The notes under the pieces: model-generated
What the model was told of the DNA's origin: nothing
The model's database searches: none
The model's input: only the letters and a program-made list of their open reading frames with translations
Part shown: piece by piece, positions 26,613 through 36,015 of the stretch
Numbering within the stretch: the stretch's first letter is position 1
How the letters are laid out: each line of letters opens with the position of its first letter
Made by a program: the position numbers and the translations under genes
DNA from: Clostridium fallax
GTDB lineage: Bacteria > Bacillota > Clostridia > Clostridiales > Clostridiaceae
Direction of reading: 5' to 3'
NCBI RefSeq assembly: GCF_900129365.1
Contig: NZ_FQVM01000001.1
Location: forward strand, 124,001 to 188,000
DNA: 64,000 nucleotides

Positions 26613-27515
26613 TTATCCTCTTACCTTAAGTGAATTTTCTATAATTAAATCTAAAAGTTTTGTAAAGCTTATTCCTACACCAATTGCACTTCTTGGGAAT
26701 AAGCTATTTTTTGTCATTCCTGATAAAGTATTAACTTCTAATACATAAGGAACTCCATTGCTTACTATCATATCTACTCTACCATATACACTACACTTTA
26801 AAGCCTTATAAGTTCTTATAGCTAAATCTTCAACTTCTTTATGAAGGTTTTCTTCTAATTCTACTATAAACTCATCTGCTCCTCCATCAGCATACTTTGA
26901 AGTATAATCAAAAAAGTCTGACTTTGGTTTTATAGCTAAAACTGGTAGCATTTTTCCATCTAAAATAGGGCAAGTTATTTCATCACCTTTTACATATTCT
27001 TCGATCATAACTTCATTATCCCATTTTAATCCCTCTGCTACAGCATTTTTTACTTCTTCTTTGTTTTTAATAATAAAAGTAGCAACACTTGATCCACCAC
27101 TATTAGGCTTAATTACTACTGGATATCCTATTTCATCTATTTTTTCATAGTCTATTTCATCAACTGATGTTACATTATACCATTTAGCTGTTCTTATATC
27201 ACAACTTTTTAATACCTTTTTTGTCATATCCTTATCCATGCATATTGCACTACTTAAAATACCACAACCAGAATAAGGAATGTCCATTGTTTGTAATACT
27301 GCTTGAACTGTTCCATCTTCTCCAAACTTACCATGTAATGCTAATAATGCAAAATCTATACCTTTTGCTTTTTCAATAATATCTTCTTTTTTATCAATTA
27401 CTATAGGAATAACTTCATATTTTTCCTTATCTAATAGTTCTACTATAGACTGACCACTTTTTATAGATACTTCTCTTTCTGAAGATATTCCGCCCATTAT
27501 TACTCCAACCTTCAT
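26613..27515 (-). CDS. ddl: D-alanine--D-alanine ligase
   Basis: Ddl (300 residues) is the ATP-grasp enzyme that makes D-Ala-D-Ala for peptidoglycan. It starts MKVGVIMGGISSEREVS, has the ATP-grasp core (VIKPNSGGSSVATF, EEYVKGDEITCPIL) and the Mg site (GRVDMIV, LEVNT). The Tyr of the motif FDYTSKY is kept, which in Ddl favours D-Ala over D-lactate at the second site. The usual LPGMT loop reads LSGMT here. It is not a VanA-type ligase. The gene is a single unit upstream of the VanR/VanS-like pair, on the same strand, with its own terminator. Confidence 0.94.
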   Translation of the reverse strand: MKVGVIMGGISSEREVSIKSGQSIVELLDKEKYEVIPIVIDKKEDIIEKAKGIDFALLALHGKFGEDGTVQAVLQTMDIPYSGCGILSSAICMDKDMTKKVLKSCDIRTAKWYNVTSVDEIDYEKIDEIGYPVVIKPNSGGSSVATFIIKNKEEVKNAVAEGLKWDNEVMIEEYVKGDEITCPILDGKMLPVLAIKPKSDFFDYTSKYADGGADEFIVELEENLHKEVEDLAIRTYKALKCSVYGRVDMIVSNGVPYVLEVNTLSGMTKNSLFPRSAIGVGISFTKLLDLIIENSLKVRG

Positions 27516-27676
27516 GTTTATACCTCCAAGTTATACGTAATATTTAATTTTAGAACTTATAATATTCTTATTTTTTAATAAAATTATGCTTTAAAAACAT
27601 TTGACTTTCTAAGTATATCACTTTAAATAAAAGTTTTAAAGTTCACTTTAATTTATTAACATATTAATAAATATTT

Positions 27677-30067
27677 TTAATATATATCTGATAATTCAAT
27701 AAATATTTTTTCTTCACTTGTTTTTTTAGTCTCAGTTTCATCTATTTTATCTATTTTTTCTGGCTTAATATTAGGCATATAGATTGTAAATTCACTTCCT
27801 TTATTAAGCTCACTTTGAACTCTTATGCTTCCTCCATAAAATTCAATTAAAGATTTTACTAAAGATAGTCCTATTCCACTACCTTCATGATTTCTTGTAA
27901 AAGATTTATCAACCTGCCTAAATCTTTCAAATATAATTTTTTGGTTTTCTTTTGAAATACCTATACCTGTATCTTTTATTTTTATATATATTCCTTTATT
28001 ATTGACTATTAAATCCACTAAAATTTCTCCCCCTCTAGGAGTAAATTTTATTGAATTAGATAATAAATTAAGAATTATTCTCTCCATACTATTTCTATCT
28101 ACATACATGTAGTATTCTTCTTCATTAGTATCAAAGGTAAGAATTAATCCCTTATTTTCTGCATAAGGAACTACAGATAATGTAAGGTTTTCTATTATAG
28201 ATACTACATTTTCATAGCTATAACTTTTATTTAAAAATCCTGCTTCTATTTTTGTTAAATCTATAATATTATTTATAAGTCTCACTAATCTATAACAATT
28301 ACTTTTTATAACATTTAAATAATATGAACTTTTTTCATCCTTAAAATCATTTTTTAGCTCCATAAGTTGTATAGCAGAAAATACAACATTTACCGGTGTT
28401 TTAAGTTCATGAGATATGTTTGCAAAAAATTCTGTTTTTAATTTATCATAGGCTTTTGCATCTAATAGCTCTTGTTCCTTTTTTTCATTTTTTAAACTTA
28501 ATTCTTTTATTTGCTTATTTATATTTAGATTTTTTGCTAAACATAATGCCATATTTAACTTCTTATCTTCATCATAAATAGGAACATAATGTGCTTCTAA
28601 ATCAATATGCTCCCCTAAATAATTTGTAATTTGAAACTTTGCAGTTACCTTTTCTCCTCTAAGTAATTTTTTAGTAATATCTTTATGAAGTTTCTTTCCT
28701 TCTTCATCTAAAAAATTATATATTGTATATTTTTTTAATTGATCTATATTCATTTTAAAGGCATCAATCATAGCTGGATTTGCATCTATTAACTTCCTTG
28801 GCTTTAATCTTATAATATAAGTAAAATCAGAACACATATTAAAAAAGTTTCTATATTTTTTTTCACTAACTTTTAGTTCTTCTTCTGCTTTTATTCTTTT
28901 TGTTACATCTCTTCTATTTATTACCGCCCCAACTACCTTATCATCTTCAAATATAATACTCACTAAAGATTCAACCCAAATACTACATCCATTTTTATTT
29001 ATAGCCTTATATTCTGTAGAAAAATTAGTCCCATTTTCTAAAGCTTTCTGTACTTTTTCTTTTATTTTTTCTCTATATTCTAGATGTATAACATCGAAGG
29101 GAGATTGCCCTATATGCTCTTCCTTAGTTCCTCCAAAAATATTGCAATAAGATGTTGTAACATAGTTTATTTTAAGTTCTTTATCTATAGATAAAACTGT
29201 ATCTTCCATATTGTCTGTAATCTCTCTTAATTTCTTCTGTAATTTTTTAACTTCATTAACTTTATCATTTGCAAGTCTTAATTTAGCTAAAAATTCACTA
29301 AATATCCCTATAACAGGCATTATAAACATTAATATAGTAAGAAGACTAATGGCTGCAAAATATTCTTGCCTAGTTAATACATCTATTATAATAAAAACCT
29401 GTTTATATACACAAAAGAAGCAAGTACCTAATATATATTTAAAAAATGATTTATATTTTCCAAAATACTTTTTTAATATAAGTATTAATACTATAAGTTG
29501 TAATATTAATACTATAAGATTAATAAAAAACATATATGAATTGTGATCAATCTTATGATTTATAAATAAAGCATCTATTATCCCTATAAAAACCCCAAAG
29601 AAAAAATACATTAATGAATAAAAAATCAACTTTTTTCTTGATAAATTATAATATTTACTTTTACTTTTATATGTTATAAAAATCATAATAAATACTGTTA
29701 TTGTTTTCGTTAAATTAATGTTATGATTCAAAAATCTGTACACTATAAATTGATTATTAGTTATTCTCTCCATTAAGTATACACATTCAAAAGTCTTCCA
29801 CCCTACAAACATTGCTGAAAGCATAGATATTATAAATAATATATAATCCTTAACTCCTAAATAAAAATAAAAAACCGCTATGGCCGCCAATACCACAAAA
29901 AACCATTCAACACCTTCTTCAAGTACTCTAAAGCTCATACTACCGTCATTTAAATAGCACTTTTTTAAATAAGAGCTTAAAAATATTGCACTTATTCCTA
30001 TAAAAAAATAAATTAATAATGTTTTCCATAATTGTTCATTACTTTCTTCCAAAGTTTTATTACACAT
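27677..30067 (-). CDS. Multi-pass membrane PAS histidine kinase
   Basis: The 796-residue kinase begins with about seven or eight membrane segments (residues 15-265), resembling the MASE-type sensor regions. Two PAS domains follow (about 280-400 and 405-525), then a HisKA domain (FFANISHELKTPVNVVFSAI) and a HATPase (LNLLSNSIKFTP, GSGIGLSLVKSLIEFYGG). No receiver domain is attached and no response regulator gene is adjacent. It is paralogous to the kinase gene upstream, 34 bp away, with the same domain order and near-identical core motifs. Sporulation kinases of clostridia are often orphans of this type, which is a possibility here. Confidence 0.9.
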   Translation of the reverse strand: MCNKTLEESNEQLWKTLLIYFFIGISAIFLSSYLKKCYLNDGSMSFRVLEEGVEWFFVVLAAIAVFYFYLGVKDYILFIISMLSAMFVGWKTFECVYLMERITNNQFIVYRFLNHNINLTKTITVFIMIFITYKSKSKYYNLSRKKLIFYSLMYFFFGVFIGIIDALFINHKIDHNSYMFFINLIVLILQLIVLILILKKYFGKYKSFFKYILGTCFFCVYKQVFIIIDVLTRQEYFAAISLLTILMFIMPVIGIFSEFLAKLRLANDKVNEVKKLQKKLREITDNMEDTVLSIDKELKINYVTTSYCNIFGGTKEEHIGQSPFDVIHLEYREKIKEKVQKALENGTNFSTEYKAINKNGCSIWVESLVSIIFEDDKVVGAVINRRDVTKRIKAEEELKVSEKKYRNFFNMCSDFTYIIRLKPRKLIDANPAMIDAFKMNIDQLKKYTIYNFLDEEGKKLHKDITKKLLRGEKVTAKFQITNYLGEHIDLEAHYVPIYDEDKKLNMALCLAKNLNINKQIKELSLKNEKKEQELLDAKAYDKLKTEFFANISHELKTPVNVVFSAIQLMELKNDFKDEKSSYYLNVIKSNCYRLVRLINNIIDLTKIEAGFLNKSYSYENVVSIIENLTLSVVPYAENKGLILTFDTNEEEYYMYVDRNSMERIILNLLSNSIKFTPRGGEILVDLIVNNKGIYIKIKDTGIGISKENQKIIFERFRQVDKSFTRNHEGSGIGLSLVKSLIEFYGGSIRVQSELNKGSEFTIYMPNIKPEKIDKIDETETKKTSEEKIFIELSDIY

Positions 30068-30101
30068 AACTAATCATATCCTTTGCTTTATAAATACATC
30101 T

Positions 30102-32876
30102 TTAATTCATAACATCATAAATATCTGAAAATTCAATATTAATCTTCTCAATATTAGCTTGACTTCTATCTTGAAAGTTATTTTTATCTATTTCACAATC
30201 ATTATTTAAGGGAAGACCTAAAGTAAACTTACTACCTCTTCCTAATGAACTTTTTATAGATATAGAACCTCCATGAAGTTCTGTTAATGATTTTACTAAT
30301 GATAATCCTATTCCACTGCCTTCATTTTCTCTTGTAAAAGACTTGTCTACTTGTCTAAATCTTTCAAAAATTGAGTCTAATTTTTCTTCTGGAATACCTT
30401 TTCCATTATCCTCTACTACAACTAAAACTTTGTCTTCTTCTCTTTTTATATTTACTAATATTTTTCCTTTAGGATTAGTAAATTTTATAGAATTAGATAA
30501 TAAATTTAATATTATCCTTTCTATTTTATCTGGATCACAATGAGTAAATATCTCCTCATCTTCTGTATCAAAAATCACAGTTATATTTTTATTTTCAGCA
30601 TAGGTTACTACTGATTGAGTTATCTCTTCAATTACTTTTACTATATTATATTTTCCCATAGAAAGTTTGAAAAAACCTGCATCTATTTTAGTTATATCTA
30701 TTAAATTACTTATAAGTCTTAATAGTCTATAACAATTTTGCCTCATAACTCTACTATACTTTTCATAAGGCATATTTTCTAAATTATTTTTATATAAATC
30801 TAAAAACTGTAATGCTGAAAATATAACATTTATAGGAGTCCTAAGTTCATGGGATATATTCGCAAAAAATTCTGTCTTTATCTTATCATATTCTAATGCC
30901 TCATTTAATTTTCTTCTATTTTTTTCATGTTCTTTTTTTAGCTTAATTAAATTTACTTTTTCTGTTATATCCCTAGAAAGACAAAGAACTCTTTTCAAAG
31001 TTCCTCCTTCTATTATAGGAGAATAATCAATTTCTAAATATTTTTTCTCACCATTATAAATAAAACTTATAGGATGATCTTTAACAATATATCCCTTACT
31101 TAAATATTCTAAAACAATATTTAATGATTGAGCTATATTTCCATCGATTAAATTATAGTAAGACTTTCCTATTAAAGATTCTCTATTTTCACTTATAAAT
31201 TCGCAAGCAGCAGGATTTAAATCTAATATTGACTTATCATTAACATCTATTAAATAAATACTATCTGGACATATGTTAAAAATGTCACTATATTTCTTTT
31301 CACTTTTTATTAGATCTATTTCTATTTGTTTTTTAAATGTAATATCTTTAGAGCTAATTATAGCTCCTATAATGGTTTCATTCTCCACTAAAGGATTAAT
31401 ATAATACTCAACTATTATCTCTAGATTATTTTCTATTTTCATTAAACATTCATTAGAAACAACATCTTTATTAGAAAACGCTTCTTTTATATCATTTTTT
31501 ACTTTTTCAACATCTTCACTGCAAATATTATGAGTCCACGGCTTTCCTTTATATTCTGTATATTTTCCACCTAAAGCATCTACATAAGATTTAGAGCAGT
31601 AGGTTATTTCTCCATTAACATCTATTTGACATATAAACTCACAAACATTTTCTATAACTTGTCTAAATTTTCTTTCACTTTTTTCTGCACTTTTTGTTGC
31701 TCTAATATTTTTAGTCTCATCTATAATTAAAATATTAAAATTATAATTGTTATTTACCTCTTCTTCGGTTTTTATAATGTACATTTTTATAAAAACATCT
31801 TCTTTATAAATATTTTTAAAAGAAAGATTTTCTTCTAAAATATTATTATCATTAAAATTATTTACTGAACTATAAATCTTATCTAATATATTATTAAAAT
31901 CATAATTATAATCCGTTAAAAAATTTCCTGCTTCTATATCAATATTAAAATTATTTAAGAGAAAACTTTTAATTGATTTATTTATAAATTCAATTTTTAA
32001 ATTATTATCTAAAATTAATATACTATTTGGATTTTCATTAGCTAAAGTAAAGAATTTTAAAAGCTTACTTTTTAATTTATTTGCTTCTTCACTTCTTTTA
32101 TTAGCAAATTCCATAGCCTTTGTAAATTCAAGACAAATACCTATAAGTGGTAACATGCAGTATATTAAATTAAATATTTTTAATGTATGAAACTGAATAT
32201 CACTTTTTAAGTAGAACAAAAAAAACAATTTACATATAAAATACATTAAATAGTTAATCATAATTGATAATGTAAAGATATCTTTATTTTCACAATATTT
32301 ATTCCAAACAAAAATTGTTATTATGAAATCAACTAAAATATTTATTACATTTAATATATATATTAATTTTGTATTGAAACTACCATTTAAAATATTATAT
32401 AAATATAAATTTATAAAACTATTTATAAATGCTAAAATAATTATTAACAAACAAATTTTTTTTATATATTTCTTCTTTAATATTTTATTATTAAACTTTT
32501 TTAGGCAACTTACTATTATAACTATAGATATAATAACGTCTGGTATTATACTTATACTTGTTAAAAAATTCATATAAACATCTTCGATTATATAATAATT
32601 TTTCAAACCTAAAATAGCATTAAATAAATGTAAAATTGTTAAGTAAAAATATCCAAAGGCAATTGTCCATAAATATAAATTATTTTTAATTTTTGCATAT
32701 AAAAATGTTCCTAAGGTTAAAATTAAACCAAGTATTAAATCGACAGCAAAAATATTAAGTTGTCTTTGTCCATTAATAAAATACATTCTTTGAATTTCTA
32801 ATAAAAATAAGGTTAAAAACAATAAAATTGCTCCACAAATTATAAATTCTTTATATTGTCTCACAACTTTTCCCAC
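30102..32876 (-). CDS. Multi-pass membrane PAS histidine kinase, paralogue of its neighbour
   Basis: The 924-residue kinase has about seven or eight N-terminal membrane segments, a degenerate PAS-like region (about 275-390), two clearer PAS domains (about 395-515 and 520-640), a HisKA domain (FFANISHELRTPINVIFSAL) and a HATPase domain (LNLLSNSIKFTN, GSGIGLSLVKSLTELHGG). Both paralogues end in a short, similar tail (NIEKINIEFSDIYDVMN here, EEKIFIELSDIY in the neighbour). The gene starts with GTG 32876 behind a GGAG ribosome binding site. It probably forms a two-gene unit with the kinase downstream. Confidence 0.9.
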   Translation of the reverse strand: MGKVVRQYKEFIICGAILLFLTLFLLEIQRMYFINGQRQLNIFAVDLILGLILTLGTFLYAKIKNNLYLWTIAFGYFYLTILHLFNAILGLKNYYIIEDVYMNFLTSISIIPDVIISIVIIVSCLKKFNNKILKKKYIKKICLLIIILAFINSFINLYLYNILNGSFNTKLIYILNVINILVDFIITIFVWNKYCENKDIFTLSIMINYLMYFICKLFFLFYLKSDIQFHTLKIFNLIYCMLPLIGICLEFTKAMEFANKRSEEANKLKSKLLKFFTLANENPNSILILDNNLKIEFINKSIKSFLLNNFNIDIEAGNFLTDYNYDFNNILDKIYSSVNNFNDNNILEENLSFKNIYKEDVFIKMYIIKTEEEVNNNYNFNILIIDETKNIRATKSAEKSERKFRQVIENVCEFICQIDVNGEITYCSKSYVDALGGKYTEYKGKPWTHNICSEDVEKVKNDIKEAFSNKDVVSNECLMKIENNLEIIVEYYINPLVENETIIGAIISSKDITFKKQIEIDLIKSEKKYSDIFNICPDSIYLIDVNDKSILDLNPAACEFISENRESLIGKSYYNLIDGNIAQSLNIVLEYLSKGYIVKDHPISFIYNGEKKYLEIDYSPIIEGGTLKRVLCLSRDITEKVNLIKLKKEHEKNRRKLNEALEYDKIKTEFFANISHELRTPINVIFSALQFLDLYKNNLENMPYEKYSRVMRQNCYRLLRLISNLIDITKIDAGFFKLSMGKYNIVKVIEEITQSVVTYAENKNITVIFDTEDEEIFTHCDPDKIERIILNLLSNSIKFTNPKGKILVNIKREEDKVLVVVEDNGKGIPEEKLDSIFERFRQVDKSFTRENEGSGIGLSLVKSLTELHGGSISIKSSLGRGSKFTLGLPLNNDCEIDKNNFQDRSQANIEKINIEFSDIYDVMN

Positions 32877-32979
32877 ATTAATTCTCCTTTTTCTATAATT
32901 AGTGTAAAATACTCACTATTATATTTTACCTCATTTTTGGTTTTTTTACACTATTTAACATATATATTTTTTATCTTTA

Positions 32980-33008
32980 TTGACCTTTTTTTATTTAATG
33001 TCTACAAT
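32980..33008 (+). promoter_or_regulatory. Promoter of the DMT transporter gene
   Basis: TTGACC (32980-32985), a 17-bp spacer and TACAAT (33003-33008) form a good sigma-A promoter. The -10 box lies within a palindrome (33001-33014). Confidence 0.7.
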
Positions 33009-33014
33009 TGTAGA
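33001..33014 (+). promoter_or_regulatory. Operator-like palindrome over the -10 box
   Basis: TCTACAATTGTAGA is a perfect 14-bp palindrome that covers the -10 box. Its core TACA-N2-TGTA matches the form bound by BlaI/MecI/CopY repressors. A repressor bound here would block the promoter. No such repressor gene is in the window. Confidence 0.5.
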
Positions 33015-33054
33015 GTATAAACAATTTAATTTAATAAAATATAAGGAGGTTTTC

Positions 33055-33915
33055 ATGAACAACAAAACCAAAGCGATAATTTTTATAATAATTTCAGCCT
33101 TCGGCTTTGCAATTATGAGTACTTTTGTAAAACTATCAGGTAACCTACCTTCTATAGAAAAAAGTTTCTTTAGAAATTCTGTAAGTTGTGTTGTAGCATT
33201 TTATCTTATAAAGAAAAGTGGTGCTCCTCTTTTTGGTAAAAAAGAAAATAGAGTTCCTCTGCTTTTAAGATCCTTGTTTGGAACTCTTGGAATTATTGCT
33301 AACTACTATGCAATAGATCACTTAATTTTATCCGATGCATCTATGCTTAATAAATTAAGTCCTTTCTTTGTTATTATATTTTCATTTATATTTTTAAAGG
33401 AAGATTTAAAACTAATACAAGGAATTGCTTTAGTTGTAGCATTTTTAGGTAGTGTATTTATAATAAAACCATCTTTTAACTCAAATCTACTTCCTGCCCT
33501 AATTGGGGTTTTATCCGCTACCTGTGCTGGTGGTGCATATACTTTTGTAAGATATTTAGGTGGTAAAGAGAAAGGGCAAACTATTGTATTCTTTTTCTCC
33601 TTTTTCTCTATAGTTACTACATTACCTTTTGTAATATTACAATTTAAGCTATTTACACTTAATCAATTTATTTGTCTTCTAGGCGCTGGTGTCTTTGCCT
33701 CAGTAGCTCAATTTGCACTTACTGCTGCATATAAATATGCACCTGCAAGAGAAATTTCCATATATGACTATACCCAAATACTATTTACAGCATTAATTGC
33801 CTTTGTTATTTGGGGAGACATTCCAGATTACTTAAGTATTATAGGATATGTTTTAATTCTTTCCGCTTCAATAATTGTATTTATCTATAATAATAAAAAG
33901 GATGCACAAGCTTAA
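33055..33915 (+). CDS. EamA/DMT-family transporter
   Basis: The 286-residue protein has ten predicted membrane segments in two EamA repeats, typical of drug/metabolite transporters that export amino acids, nucleotides or related compounds. I place the start at ATG 33055, 6 nt after AAGGAGG. An ORF start further upstream would run through the promoter. The last codons lie within a palindrome shared with the convergent gene (33898-33929), so the C-terminus is KKDAQA. The substrate is unknown. Confidence 0.9.
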   Translation: MNNKTKAIIFIIISAFGFAIMSTFVKLSGNLPSIEKSFFRNSVSCVVAFYLIKKSGAPLFGKKENRVPLLLRSLFGTLGIIANYYAIDHLILSDASMLNKLSPFFVIIFSFIFLKEDLKLIQGIALVVAFLGSVFIIKPSFNSNLLPALIGVLSATCAGGAYTFVRYLGGKEKGQTIVFFFSFFSIVTTLPFVILQFKLFTLNQFICLLGAGVFASVAQFALTAAYKYAPAREISIYDYTQILFTALIAFVIWGDIPDYLSIIGYVLILSASIIVFIYNNKKDAQA

Positions 33916-33929
33916 GCTTGTGCATCTTT
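33898..33929. terminator. Bidirectional terminator that encodes both gene ends
   Basis: GATGCACAAGCTTAAGCTTGTGCATC is not written here in full; positions 33901-33926 are a perfect 26-bp palindrome centred on TTAA, flanked by AAA and TTT. Both convergent genes stop at this TTAA and overlap by 4 bp. Both therefore end with the same residues, Asp-Ala-Gln-Ala. It should act as a terminator in both directions. Confidence 0.85.
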
Positions 33930-34967
33930 AAATTCTATAATTTTAAGTTCTCCATTATCTAAAGTTATCATTCCCTTATTATACTCTCCGACTAAAACTC
34001 CCTTATATGGTATCTCTTCTTTAGTTTTTAAGTTAATAAGTTTATTTTGTGATTTATCATTTAAAAATATATTTCCATTAATATTAAAAACTATTTCTTT
34101 AATATCACATGGTTTTGGCATATCTAAAGTACTAAAAGTAATAGAATTTTGTTTTAATGATCCATATAATATTTTAACTACATTATCGCCATTTCTTTCT
34201 GCTAAATAAAGATTATCCTCTTTATCAATTCCTATTATATTTATATTTTTAGGGTTTTGTACCTTTATAATCTTGTCATCATCATTGTTTAGAATTTTTA
34301 TATTATCTCTACTTTTATAAACTAGAGAAGTTCCATTTGGAGGTACTGCAATATTTCCTTTACATGATAAGTTAGACTTAACTAAAGATAGTTGATTCAT
34401 AACATTAGACATATAAATATCACTTAAGTTATTTCCCCTACATACTTTAATATACATTATATTAGTATCAGAGCAAACTATATCTTCTATTTTATCTTCA
34501 CTACTTTTAGCATCAATTTGGAACTTATTCATATTAAAATCTAATAATTCTCTTTTTTCGTCTTTTTTAGCATCATAAGAATAGAAAATAAATTGATCTT
34601 TTTTCTTTTCTACTAATATAAAAGATGTCTCATTTCCAACCCACTTATAAAATACAACTTTTGCATTTTCCTCTGATTTTATATCCTTAGTATCTCCATT
34701 TTCTACATTACATAATTTCAAGTCTCCACTTTCCATATAAGTCATAAATTTACCATTATAGGAGAACTTTAAATCCTCTGCATCATTACTTACTTTTATT
34801 TTAGGAGTTGGCCTATTCTTTTCTTTATCTTCTATCTTAACAGCAGTAACTTTAAGTTCATTTTTCTGATATTTCTTTTCAAAAAATACAAAAATACCAT
34901 TCTGTATAACCAAAGCAACAACCACCCAAATAACTAGGTTTTTTAAAGCTTTCTTATCTATCTTCAT
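33912..34967 (-). CDS. Membrane-anchored protein of unknown function, beta-propeller-like
   Basis: The 351-residue protein has one N-terminal membrane segment (about residues 11-29) and an extracellular part made of short strands with turns such as FSYNGKFMTYMESGDLKLC and TSLVYKSRDNIKIL. These resemble WD40/TolB-like repeats, by inspection only. It lies 10 bp after the NAGPA-type gene and is probably its functional partner. It converges with the DMT transporter gene and overlaps it by 4 bp in the palindromic terminator. I do not recognise the family. Confidence 0.75.
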   Translation of the reverse strand: MKIDKKALKNLVIWVVVALVIQNGIFVFFEKKYQKNELKVTAVKIEDKEKNRPTPKIKVSNDAEDLKFSYNGKFMTYMESGDLKLCNVENGDTKDIKSEENAKVVFYKWVGNETSFILVEKKKDQFIFYSYDAKKDEKRELLDFNMNKFQIDAKSSEDKIEDIVCSDTNIMYIKVCRGNNLSDIYMSNVMNQLSLVKSNLSCKGNIAVPPNGTSLVYKSRDNIKILNNDDDKIIKVQNPKNINIIGIDKEDNLYLAERNGDNVVKILYGSLKQNSITFSTLDMPKPCDIKEIVFNINGNIFLNDKSQNKLINLKTKEEIPYKGVLVGEYNKGMITLDNGELKIIEFKDAQA

Positions 34968-34977
34968 ATGTTGTTTC

Positions 34978-35970
34978 CTACCTTTCTACATAAAAGGCTG
35001 TGGCAACAGCTCTTTCACCGTTCCATGAATTAGGAGAATTTATAACCTCTCCATTATAATACATAGTTGATGAGTATCCTCCATCTAAATTACCTGCATT
35101 AACAGCTCCATAATCTAAAAGAACCTCTTGAACATCATAAAGAGTTGCTCCCATTTTAGTTATACTCTTTCTACCATCAATAACTAAAAATAAAACTGTT
35201 CCATCCTCTTTTTGTCCTATTGCTGTACGAGGATTTAATCCACCTTCGTACCTATCTTTAATTAAGCCTTTTCCATTCATAATTAAAGTTGGAGGTCTAA
35301 AACACATCGCTTCTTTAACATTTAGTTTTTCTAATTCACTTATACTTCTATCACCAACTATAAGTTTTCCTTCTTTAGTAAATGCTACTACATTTTCCTT
35401 TTCTTTTTTATCTATATTATCCTTAGGATAAACTACCTTTCCATCAGATATTACAAATCCTCCTGGCAAAGCACCAGTTCCAGCATACATTGTTCCATCT
35501 GAAGACTTGTCTACAAAAGCTCCTCCATTAATAGCTGCAACTGCATCTCTTTCTTCTGCCATTTCACTAGTTTTTTGTCCATTTTTTCCTAAATATTTTG
35601 TCATTGCTACTTTTATTTTTGTTGGATCCTTTATTTCTAATAAATATCCATCAAAAGTATCTGTTTGTATATTATATCTAGTAATTTCATTATCATTTTT
35701 ATATTTAATTTGTACATTAGGGCCACTTCCTGTAACCTCTGTAGTATCTGTTTCCTTTTTTACGCCTAAAGCTTTATCTACCACACTTTGTGGTATATAT
35801 TTATCAACTAAATATTTATGCCTTGTTTCTAATACCGTTGATATTGCCATTTTTCTTACATTTTCATAAGGTCCATATAAAAATAATATGGGTGTTGTTA
35901 TTCCCAAAAATAATATTTCAAAAAGTATGAAAAATAGAAATGTTTTTATATGTTTTTTATTCAATTTCAT
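34978..35970 (-). CDS. NAGPA-type phosphodiester glycosidase family protein
   Basis: The 330-residue protein has an N-terminal membrane segment (about residues 8-31) and an extracellular NAGPA domain. Characteristic stretches are AINGGAFVDKSSDGTMYAG, NPRTAIGQKEDGTVLFLVIDGR and the C-terminal AVNAGNLDGGYSSTMYYNG. In the human homologue the domain removes GlcNAc from a phosphodiester; bacterial members are linked to wall or exopolysaccharide metabolism. The true substrate here is not known. A hairpin lies between a GGGGG run and the ATG, an unusual start region. It forms an operon with the gene after it. Confidence 0.88.
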   Translation of the reverse strand: MKLNKKHIKTFLFFILFEILFLGITTPILFLYGPYENVRKMAISTVLETRHKYLVDKYIPQSVVDKALGVKKETDTTEVTGSGPNVQIKYKNDNEITRYNIQTDTFDGYLLEIKDPTKIKVAMTKYLGKNGQKTSEMAEERDAVAAINGGAFVDKSSDGTMYAGTGALPGGFVISDGKVVYPKDNIDKKEKENVVAFTKEGKLIVGDRSISELEKLNVKEAMCFRPPTLIMNGKGLIKDRYEGGLNPRTAIGQKEDGTVLFLVIDGRKSITKMGATLYDVQEVLLDYGAVNAGNLDGGYSSTMYYNGEVINSPNSWNGERAVATAFYVER

Positions 35971-36015
35971 AAAGTCTGCCTATATAATCTGGCAGTCGCC
36001 CCCTTTCAGACTTTT
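35971..36015 (-). promoter_or_regulatory. Structured start region of the NAGPA-type gene
   Basis: On the minus strand an AGGGGG run is followed by a CTGCC/GGCAG hairpin and then the ATG. The plain distance is too long for a ribosome binding site, but folding the 20-nt hairpin would leave about 8 nt. A competing stem AAAGTCTG/CAGACTTT uses part of the same strand, so two folds are possible. On the plus strand the competing stem is followed by a T-run. Confidence 0.45.

Noticed and set aside
20043..27515. Vancomycin resistance cluster (VanW, VanR/VanS-like, ligase)
   Set aside because: The ligase keeps the D-Ala-type Tyr. There is no vanH, vanX or vanY. The genes lie in separate units.
27617..27660. 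Inverted TAAAGT/ACTTTA motif upstream of ddl
   Set aside because: It is short, AT-rich and matches no operator I know; chance occurrence is likely.
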